DNA from: Odontesthes bonariensis
Lineage: Eukaryota > Chordata > Actinopteri > Atheriniformes > Atherinopsidae
Reading direction: 5' to 3'
Length of the DNA stretch: 64,000 nt
NCBI RefSeq assembly: GCF_027942865.1
Contig: NC_134525.1
Location: 1,556,723-1,620,722, forward strand
The notes beneath the pieces are model-generated. The model saw only the letters and a program-made list of their open reading frames with translations. It made no database searches and was not told the origin of the DNA. A program made the position numbers and the translations under genes. The first letter of the stretch is position 1. Each line of letters opens with the position of its first letter. Shown here in pieces: positions 13,001 through 24,700 of the stretch.

Positions 13001-16000
13001 TGTAGCTAAATAACTGAACCTTTTGTGCTCAATCATTGACTTGTAATGATTTAAATCTTTTATATAATGTTGACAATGATAGCAGAATGTATAATGACAC
13101 ATTCATTGTTAATGGTGCAGTGTTATATTTAAAAAAGAGAGAAATCTCACATAAGTAAGCTGCACTTAACCATGTTTGACAATTTGTTATGCTTTTCTAA
13201 GTCATATTTTCCAAAACTTCAATAAACACTTGACTTGGATTTATATGCCGTCATTTTAATTACATTCTTTAGAATGAAAATTGAATGAATCTTATCATTA
13301 AGAGCTTATGTGTTTACTGCTGTGTTTATTTCATAGAATCCTGGAACAATAATAGGAAAATAAATAAATAATGGTTAAGGTGTAATATTAACTGATTGGC
13401 AAATTATTAACAGAAAAATGTTTTGCTTTGAAGGTTTCACAATGTAACTTCCCTAGTTTGACACTTTTAACTAGTTCAGTGTTGCCACCTGGTGGACAAA
13501 AGAGATATTGCCTAAAATTAATGTCTGATATCTGAATTTATAGGAACAAACAAGTTAGGGAAATGGTCTTGCTACCTAGACAAATATACCTCAGTCCTGT
13601 GGACTTTTATGGTACTTACGGACATAAAGGGGGGAAATTGCACTACCTAAAAAAAATGTCAGGAGCCGCCACTGGCCTGAGCGTTATTCCAATCTGTGGC
13701 TGAGTACCTGACGTCCAGCTGTCTGCTCTCAGGGTTTTCTCTTAGTTTGTCCTGCAGACGCTGGAAGCTCCTTTGATATTCCACATTCAGATTACAACAC
13801 TCTGAGATTCGTTGGAGCAGCACCGGCCTGAAAGACACACACATGCTACGCTATGTTATGCTAATAAAAAACAGTTTTCCTCACCGTTTGTTGTCAGATT
13901 CATTTAATTACTTCTTCCCTTTCAACCAAACAGCCTCAGATCACGTTGGAAACCTTCCACTAATGTGTCAGCTGCACGTTCGTTGGCAGGAAGTCACAGA
14001 AGTTCTCACAGTATTCTTAGTGATTGGCTGTGTTCAAAACCGCATACTGCATACTACATACTACATACCGCATACTACATACCGCATACTACATACTGCA
14101 TACTACATACTACATACTACATACCGCATACTACATACCGCATACTACATACTAGATACTACATACTAAATACTGCATACTACATACCGCATACTACATA
14201 CTGCATACTAGATACTACATACTACATACTGCATACTACATACTACATACTACATACTAGATACTACATACTACATACCGCATACTAGATACTACATACT
14301 GCATACTACATACTAGATACTACATACTAAATACTGCATACTACATACTGCATACTACATACTAGATACTACATACCGCATACTGCATACTTCCATTCTA
14401 CATACTGATCGATCAGACAGTATGCAGAGCGTTTACCCACAATGCATTTCGCTCCTGCCCGAGCTGAAATCAGCCGGCCTGAAGCTGATTTCTCTTAAGC
14501 TCTAAACTCTGTAAACTTTAGCAACATTTGAAACATTTTCAGGTGAGAAAGTAGTCGTTTAGATCCCCAACGTGTTGAAAACCTGACAAAATACCGGCTG
14601 TTTACAATTTTGTTCCCACGAATTCGGCGCTACTAAAGCTAGCCGCAGTGAGCAACGCACTTCCGGTTATTTTCACAAAATAAAATACCTGTTGCCTTTA
14701 ATCATAGGGAAAGCCATTACCATACAATTGGTGCTTTTGTTTTGAAAACAGGAAGTGAACCTACCCTCGTTGTAGCTAGCTTGAAACTGCCGTTTTGACA
14801 GGAAATGACGATCGGCGACGTCACATTACGTTGCATCTTGGGTAGTTTGAGTATGAGTAGTAACCTCATGATGCATACCCAACATTTCAGAGAATCTAGT
14901 ATGCATCCGGGAACTTCTCGCTTACTCAAACTCGCATACTAACTCAAAAAGTTAGTAGGAGAAGTATTTTCGGTTTGGAACACAGCCACAGATACCGAGC
15001 TATTTTATCTGCGCCGGTTTGGGAGCTGGGCTGTTTGAGTGGGTTCCCCTTTATTATGGGTTGCCATGTCAAAGGCAGACCAAGGCTGCAGGTCCTGCAG
15101 GCTGCTGGGATTCTCCAGCAACCTGTCCAACCTCAGCCCAAGTCATGAGAAAGTCCCAGAGCTGTGGAACCTGCCCTGTTCCTGCACCCAGAGATCACCC
15201 ATCTGCCCTACAGACCAGTTGCCCCATCACCCCACATCATGAAAGTCCTGGAGAGACTGTTATTGGTTAAACACCTTTCAGGACCTGCGACAGTTAGCTT
15301 AGCATCTTGGGGTTGGTCTTGAACAAGCCCGCTCTCATCTGGGCAAAGCAGGCAGCACCGTGAGGATCGTGTTCTTTGATTTTGTCTGAGTGTTTAACAT
15401 GTTTCAGCCATTAATGCTGAGGGAGAAGCTCCTAGACGTCCAGGATTAATAACAGACCAGTTTGTGTGGTACTGGAGACTCAAGGGTTTAGTGCTTAAAG
15501 AGAAGGTGGTCCGCAGCATAGGAAGGACCACCTGGAACAGGCACCTCATCTGGGATGGAACTAAACCTGGTCTGACCTGGTCTTTAGGTTCACTTTACCT
15601 GCTGTGGTCCCAGAGGCAGCTCACGTCCTGCAGCAGGTAGCTCCTGCAGGTGTTGATCATCTGGTTGGTGACCTTCAGCAGCAGCGAGGTCATCCTCTCA
15701 GAGGTGTTGTAGTACTGGGAGACGGTGTGGATCATCCTGATACTGGTCATTACTCTGGGAAGGTGCTCCCTCACAGCCGGCTGTCAGAGGAACAGAGGGA
15801 ACAGATTCAAGGCTTCATCCAGGGGAAGGATTCATCTTAATCTCTGCTTTGGATGGGGAGGAGTGGAATAAAATCAGGTGATCGCCCCGTGCCGTGTTAA
15901 TGGTTGCATGAATGTTCCCAGGTTGGAAAACACAGTAATTCCCTGTAAAACATCAGAGAATTTGGCCTTGACACTCGAGCACCACCAAAGGGTTGACGTC

Positions 16001-18715
16001 TGGTAAAGGTGGAATCCTGGGATCAAGTTGGGTTCAAAGCTATGATGTCATGTTTTTTTTTTTCTCATTCATTGTTTTGGAAGCTCATATTCATCACAAT
16101 CAGCTGCCAAACAGGCATCAGAGAAGGGGGAGGAGCTCCACCATCATGGGGAGGAGCTCCACCATCAAGGGGGGGGGGCACCATCAGGGGGAGGAGCCCC
16201 ACCATCAGGGGGCGGGGCTCCAGCATCAGGGGAGGAGCCCCACCATCAGGGGGAGGGGCTCCAACATCAGGGGGAGGAGCTCCACCATCCATCCATGGAT
16301 AGGGATGGATGGATGGATGGATGGATAGATGGATGGGTGGAAGGATGGATAGATGGATAAATGGATGGATGAATGGATGGGTGGATGGATGGATGGATAG
16401 ATGGATGGGTGGAAGGATGGATAGATGGATAAATGGATGGGTGGATGGATGGATGGATGGATGGATGGATGGATGGATGGATGGATGGATGGATGGATGG
16501 ATAGATGGATGGATAGATAGATGGATGGATGGATGAATGGATGGATGGATGGATGAATGGATAAATGGATGGATGGATGGATGGATGGATGGATGGATGG
16601 ATGGATGGATGGATGGATGGATAGATGGATGGATGGATAGATAGATGGATGGATGGATGAATGGATGGATGGATGGATGAATGGATGGATAGATGGATGG
16701 ATGAATGGATAGATGGATGGATAAATGGATAGATGGATGGATAGATGGATGGGTGGATGGATGAATGGATAGATGGATGGATAAATGGATAGATGGATGG
16801 ATAGATGGATAGAAGAATGGATAAATGGATGGATGGATGGATGGATGGATGGATGGATGGATGGATGGATAGATGGATGGATAGATGGATGGATGGATGG
16901 CTAAATGGATAGATGGATGGATGAATGGATGGATGGATGGATAAATGGATAGATGGATGGATAAATTGATAGATGGATGGATAAATGGATAGATGGATGG
17001 ATGAATGGATAGATGGATGGCTAAATGGATAGATGGATGGATGAATGGATGGATGGATGGATAAATGGATAGATGGATGGATAAATGGATAGATGGATGG
17101 ATAAATGGATAGATGGATGGATGAATGGATAGATGGATGGATAAATGGATAGATGGATGGATGAATGGATGGATAGATGGATGGATAGATGGGTGGGTGG
17201 ATGGATGGATGTTCAAAAGTGCCCTTGATCAGATTAATAAAGACTTTTTGGTCCATCGATAGTGTTCTTCCGGCCGGCTTCTGATATCTTTTAACTTATC
17301 TGGACTGTTGCTTGTTTTTAAATTCATTTTAATTATTTTATTTGTTTCTCTTTATATTCTTTTATGTATTCTTAATGCTTCTTACACTCCCTGCTGCAAT
17401 GCTTTTATTTTATAATAATAATAATACATTTTATTTCGAGGCGCCTTTCAGGGGGCTGTCCAGAATAACGCCGAGGCTCTTGACTTGGGGAGCAAAGGGG
17501 ACAGGAAATCCGTCGATGATGATGGGTGGAACTGGGTTGTGATGTGATTTGGTGAGGATGGATTTGGAGCCGATGAGCAGGGCCTCGGTTTTGTTGCTGT
17601 TAAGTTTCAGGAAGTTCCTGCTCATCCAGCTCCGGATGTCTTCAAGGCAGATGATGAGGGAGGGGGGAAGGATGGCGGCGGTGGGTTTGGAGGAGATGTA
17701 GACCTGTGTGTCGTCAGCGTAGCAGTGAAAATGGACTCCATGGTGACGGAGGAGTGTGCCCAGGGGGAGCAGGTAGATGATGAACAGAAGTGGACCCAAG
17801 ACTGACCCCTGGGGGACACCCAGTGAAACACCCGAACACCCAGACTTGTGGTTGCTTAGTTGGACGAATTGTTGGCGGTCAGTGAGGTATGATGTGAACC
17901 AGGAGAGTGCAGCACCAGTGATCCCAATGCCAGCCAGGCGGTCCAGGAGCAGAGGGTTTATGAAAAGCACTTTGAATTGTTTTGTACATGAAATGTGCTA
18001 TATAAATAAATTTGACTTTGACTTTGACCTCCGGCCGGATTCCATTCGGCTCCACCTTCACCTCCTCCACGCTAAAGCTCAGGATGTTTCTGTTCGACTC
18101 ACTTTTAGACACAGAGGAAGAATTATAATGATGTGCCGTGATTTTCTCACAGCTGTGATCGATTTTAGTTTACAAAAGTGATGATGTGAATAATGTGAGA
18201 AAACAAAAAAAAGCCAAAGCTGGATTAAACTATTTAAAGACCCCAAATTAAATAAAATATATTAGATTAAGTCAATAATAATAACACAGTTATAACAGAA
18301 ACATGCGTTTTCTGCACCCCTGAACTGTGTTTATATGTTTACCATGAAAACATCAAACAGGAAGTTAAGTTTAATAAGTTTTCTCACCGCAGTGCTTCTC
18401 CCCAGCGGCCCAAAGAACTTGTCCAGAGTGCTGAGATACTTCACGTTGTCCTTTGCCTCGTTAGCCACGACGGTGATGTCCCCGTCCTGACCATCAATAA
18501 ATCAATCCGTCAGGAAAGTAACAAAATAAATGCAAACTCAGAGAAACTGAATAATAAGGCAGAAGCTGACCAGCTCTCTCCAGGCTCGTAGCGTCCGAGA
18601 CTTGGCGAGCTGCAGAACTCCCAGAGTCCTTTTCACTGATGGATGCTTCACTTCCTCCGTCAGACTGACAAAGACACAAAAGGAAAGTCAAGACTTTAAA
18701 TAATATAAATTAAAA

Positions 18716-18754
<39 letters not shown>

Positions 18755-21700
18755 ATATGAATAACTTTAAATAACATAAATAACTTCAAATAACAAACAA
18801 ATATATATAACTATAAACAACATAAATAACTATAAATTACATAAATAAAAACAAATAACATAAATAAATAAAAATAAATATGAATAACTATAAATTACTT
18901 TAAATAAATATGAATAACTTTAAATAACATAAATAACTATAAATAACTTTAAATAAATAAATAAATAAATAAATAAAATAAAATAATATAAATAACTTTA
19001 TTTCCCCTGGGTTTCCTGCTCTGCAGAACTCTGGGTTCCCTGCTCTGTAAAACTCTGGGTTCCCTGCTCTGTAGAACTCTGGGTTCCCTGCTCTGTAGAA
19101 CTCTGGGTTCCCCGCTCTGTAGAACTCTGGGTTCCCTGCTCTGTAGAACTCTGGGTTCCCTGCTCTGTAGAACTCTGGGTTCCGTGCTCTGTAGAACTCT
19201 GGGTTCCGTGCTCTGTAGAACTCTGGGTTCCCTGCTCTGTAGAACTCTGGGTTCCCTGCTCTGTAGAACTCTGGGTTCCGTGCTCTGTAGAACTCTGGGT
19301 TCCCTGCTCTGTAGAACTCTGGGTTCCCTGCTCTGTAGAACTCTGGGTTCCGTGCTCTGTAGAACTCTGGGTTCCGTCCTCTGTAGAACTCTGGGTTCCC
19401 TGCTCTGTAGAACTCTGGGTTCCCTGCTCTGTAGAACTCTGGGTTCCCTGCTCTGTAGAACTCTGGGTTCCCTGCTCTGTAGAACTCTGGGTTCCCTGCT
19501 CTGTAGAACTCTGGGTTCCTTCACCTGATCAGTTATTAAAGTGAAATGTTTAAGCTGTTCCACCTGTTGAATGTGACCGTGCGTCCCTTCCAGTACTCCA
19601 GCTCAGCCGAGGGCCCGACATCATGGGCCTCCTTCCTCATCTGCTCGTTCTCCGTCAGCACATGCCTGATCTGATTGGTCCACGCTGAGACCACACCCTC
19701 CAGGCGCTCCACCAGCTCGCTGTTATTGGCTGAGAGCACAAACAGAGATCAGCTGTTTCAGGATCATTTGGTGGTAATCTGAATCTGAGGGGAGGGGCGG
19801 AGCCTGCAGGACGAGGTTCCTACCTGCGGCCGTGTAGTCGGCAGGGCTGCTCAGCTGGCTGACGGCTTCAGGAAGCTCAGCGTTCTGCAGCTGGAACTTC
19901 CTCTCCAGATTTCCTCTGGTTGCGCTCAGATTGCTGATGAACTGCTCCACTGAGGACAGAAAGGACCGGACATCCGGACAGGAGGCGCCGTCCTGCACCG
20001 AGCCCCAAGCCTGGATGGAGTCACAGGTCCCCAAAGGAAATGACAAGGTCACTCCTACTCCAGCATAGGGCTGTAGCGATACACTAACCTCACGATACAA
20101 TACGATACACGATATTCAGCCAACGATACAATTCGATACGATTCGATAAGATACGATTTGATTCGATACACGATATTCAGCCAACAATACGATACACGAT
20201 ATTCAGCCAACAATACGATTCGATACGATACGATTCGATACGGTACGATTCACGATATTCAGTCAACGATACGATTCGGTACAATTCACGATATTCAGTC
20301 AACGATACGATTCGATACGATACAATATGATTCGATTCGATTCGATACAGTACGATTCACGATATTCAGCCAACGATACGATACACGATATTCAGCCAAC
20401 GATACGATACACGATATTCAGCCAACAGTACGATTCGATACGATACGATTCGATACGGTACGATTCACGATATTCAGTCAACGATACGATTCGATACGAT
20501 ACGATATGATTCGATTCGATACAGTACGATTCACGATATTCAGCCAACGATACAATTCGATTCGATACGATACACGATATTCAGCCAACAATACTATTCG
20601 ATTCGATACGATACAATGCGATACAATTCGATACGATACGATACGCAATATTCAGCCAACGATACGATTCGATTCGATTCAATTCGATTCGATTCAATTC
20701 AATACACGATATTCAGCAAACGATGCGATTCGATACGATGCGATTCGATACAATTCGATTCGACACGATTCAATTCGATACTATTCAATATCGAATAAAG
20801 GACAGGAAGCCAATGGAGGGAGTTAAGAACAGGAGTGATGTGCACACATCTGTTGGTGTTGGTTAAAAGACGTGGTGTTGGTTCTGCACCAGCTGAAGGC
20901 GACTGAGAGAAGACTGGGAGACGCCCACATAAAGGCGCATTGCAATAGTCTGACCTTGAACTTATCAGGGCATGGACGGCTTTCTCAAGGTCATGGCGAC
21001 TTAAAAATATTTTAACTTTGGCCAGGAGACGCAGCTGGAAAAAACTAGTCCTGACGACATTGTTAATTTGTTTGTTCGACCTCAGATCAAAGGTCAAAGG
21101 TCACTCCCAGATTTCTGACGGTTGAACTAATGGTAGATAAATGTGTAAATCGTCTGCATAGCGGTGGAACGAAAGGTTGTGCCTGGCTATAACTGACCCA
21201 AGAGGGGTCAATTTTATCCATTATGGAAATGTTAAGAGATCAATTATTCATAACTCAGAGTACTTATGTGAAGTTTGTGCACAATTCCAACATAACCGGC
21301 AAACCGAGGTGCCTTTAATCATCTTTAATCATCTGCTGCTGAGAACCGACAGCATAGCTTCATCAGGGTGGTGCGATGGGCGCACCTGCTGGGATCTGAG
21401 AGCTGGTAACATGATGTCAGCCAGCAGATTCTCCAGAACGTTCAGGATTCTTCCATCACTGCAGTCCAACACGCTGAAGTTCACCTCCTGAAAACATGGA
21501 CGTGATGATGTCACAGATTACAGGATTACAGCCCACGGAGCCGCACAGAGTCCGACTCTGCTGACACTGACCTGCTGTACGTTAGCGGCGGTTATGGGCC
21601 TGCCGGAGCTCCTCAGGAAGAAGAGACATTTCCCAAGTAAAGGCTGGAAACAGCAGGAGGAGATTCACTTTAACTGCTTACACTCGGACCAAACACTGAG

Positions 21701-24700
21701 CAAAAGACCAGACTGTACAATATAAATAACAGAAATAAATATAAATAACTATAAATAAACAGAAATAACTTTAAATAACAGAAATAACTATAAATAACAT
21801 AAATAACTACGAATAACAAAAATAACATAAATAACTTAAAATAACATAAATAAATATAAATAACTATAAATAACATAAATAACTTAAAATAACATAAATA
21901 AATATAAATAACTAATTAAATATGAATAACTTTAAATAACATAAATAAATATAAATAACTAATTAAATATAAATCACTTTAAATAACATAAATAAATATA
22001 AATAACTATAAATAACATAAATAACTTAAAATACCATAAATAAATATAAATAACTTTAAATAACATAAATAAATATAAATAACATAAAATGAAGCGCTGG
22101 GAACACGCAGCACCTGAGTAGTGTTTGCCTACCTCAGAGCTTCCTGTGGTGAGAAAGAGTTTCTTTTGAGCCACATCCGAGGTCCCAGCGTCCACCAACG
22201 AGGACACATTCTTGGGAGAGAAAATGTGATGAAACAGATAAGGACCAGGAGCAGTGGAAGAAGGCTGAAGGGTGGATGTTTCAGAGAGAGGAAGCAGCTC
22301 ATCAGTGCAGGCGCAGAACAAACTAAAGAGACTTACCTGCTCCTGGTAGAAGAACATGAGCTTCTTGGATCCGTTTGCAACAAAGAAATCATCGATCAGA
22401 CTGAACTGGAAGAATCAGACATGAATTATTCAGAGCGGAGCCTGACATGACACCACCTCTGATGACTGACGGAGTAAAACCAGGTTACCTTCTCATCAGA
22501 GATGAGGGCATCCTCCACCTGCAGCTGCCCCAGGGTCACAGCATCCGCCAGCCTGCCCATCAGGTACTTATGGCGGGAATCCAGCGCCGCGCGCCTCTTC
22601 TCCTTCACGGCTTTCAGCTGCTTGGCCGTCTCCCTCCTCGCCTCGTTGGACAGCAGCACGCTCCTCATGCCGGAAACCTGGACATAAAACGCATAAAAAA
22701 CTGGACATAAACGCTACACACTGGAGCTTTAATCCCACCGAACATCATGGAGGCGCCGCCGTCCACTCACCGAGGCCGGGGAGGCCACGGAGGTCATGTG
22801 ACTAACGGACCTCAGGTTCTGCTCTCCGACCCGCCGGTGTCCTCTGCCCGCAACACCTGCAGATCAGATCAAACTTTCACTGAAAGTCAGAGATCACCTC
22901 GCTCTGTTTTCACTTTATTATTGTCTTTTACAGGTTCACCGTTGCTTAGCAACCAGGTCAGCGACGCCGTCTCTAACCAACAGAACCAGCAACATAAGAA
23001 AGGACGGATGAAACATCATCTGCCGTGTTCAGTCCAACCCGAGAACCTTATTTATCACAGATTACTGTTGGAATAAATATATCTGTTACACTTATTACTG
23101 TAAAGATGAAAGTTAAATGTAACGATTTGCCTATTTTTGCATACATTCTGCAAACTGTTGCTCTCCGCAGATCTGGAACAAACTTCCAGACAACCGAGGA
23201 GCTGCTGGATCTGAGTGGAGCTGGTTTCATGTTTCCACTGCTTAATGTCTCTGATTCTGTGGAAGTTTCTACCAGAGATGGGGACTCAAGTCGACTCGAG
23301 TCGCTGTTTTGATGACTTGTGACTTGACAAAAAATAAAAGACTTGAGACTAGACTCGGACTTGGAAGTTAAAGACTCGGCACTTGACTTGAGACACGATG
23401 ACTTGAATGACTTGAGTGTTAAGCATCTAGCATAACTTCCAACTTTGTTCGTCATTTGAAGATCCATTCTGAACAGTAAGTGCTCGTCAAATTAGCTAAT
23501 ATTATCACAGATTCTATAATACTACAGATTCGCCACTCACGGTGCATTTCCGGTTTCCAACGAGGCGATTTTGGTTGCAGTTCCACCCTCTTTCCACGTG
23601 GGGCGCTCAATTTTGGAGACCAGAATGAATGGAGTCCTATGGAGCTATACGCCCTAGCGTGCCCTTATCTCAAGATATAATTTTTTCTCTAGTAATTCGA
23701 ATGTTGTGTTCGAAAGAGGATGTTTAGAAAATACCCATGGCTGAGTTTTAGATTTTTAGAGCCACTCATTTGCTTAAAAAAAGGATTTTAAGTGTATATG
23801 ACGTCATACATAGCTTACGACCGGAGATGCCGCTTTAAGGCAACAATCCTGCTTGTTGTTGGTCCACAGCCTATCTAGTATTATAGAATCTGTGGTTGGT
23901 CTCGAAGGCAGCAGCGTTTTCAAGTAAGAGCTGTAGTAAGAGAGAATCTGTGGTAACATCACAGATTCTTAGGCTGTGGTAACAAAAGCGGAAAAAGTCC
24001 ATCTTAATTCTGTTGTCGCTTGGTATGGAGCCAGCCGTCAAGCGGTGCCTCTGGTCGTAATTCTGGTCGAGCGCTGTCATTAGCACAATGCTAGCGCGTT
24101 GTGGACAACAAGAAGCCAACCTGTAAGAAATCAAAGGGATATATGAACTCGTTCAGTAGATTTTTGACTTGAAACCCATGTTGAGCTCTCAGAAACTACA
24201 TTCAAATCTGAGCGCTCTTGAGGAGACTTAGGTGAAACTGACCATTTGTAGCATCTAGCTCCATTGGGCCCAATTCATTCTGGTCTCCACCGACGCCCCC
24301 AGTGGAATTCTGGTGGAACTGCAGCCAAAAAGCCGGTACAATGGGGCTTAATAGTAAGTGGCAAGGCTGTTCTTTATAATGGCTGTGATATTATCCTGTT
24401 AGCCTAGTCGGTAGTTAGCTAACGTTAGCTTGATATGATACGGGGTGGACAGGTTGGACACGTTGGCCAATGATGTTTACTGACAGTTACTTATATCTGT
24501 GTGTTTTCACTTTATTAAGATCAGATTCTGCAGGTAAAATTGCAATAATAAGGTGACTTGACTTCAAAAATTACTTGAGACTTGCACATGTGTGACTTGG
24601 TACCATCTCTGCTTTCTACTAATACTAAGGTAACTATGTTAAATGCTTTCACTTTGCATCTAAAGTCTTCTTGATGGAACACGTCTGTCATTGTGAGAAT

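Noticed and set aside
16065-17256. Minus-strand frames of IHPSIHPS repeats up to 383 codons
   Set aside because: Translation of (GATG)n simple repeat.
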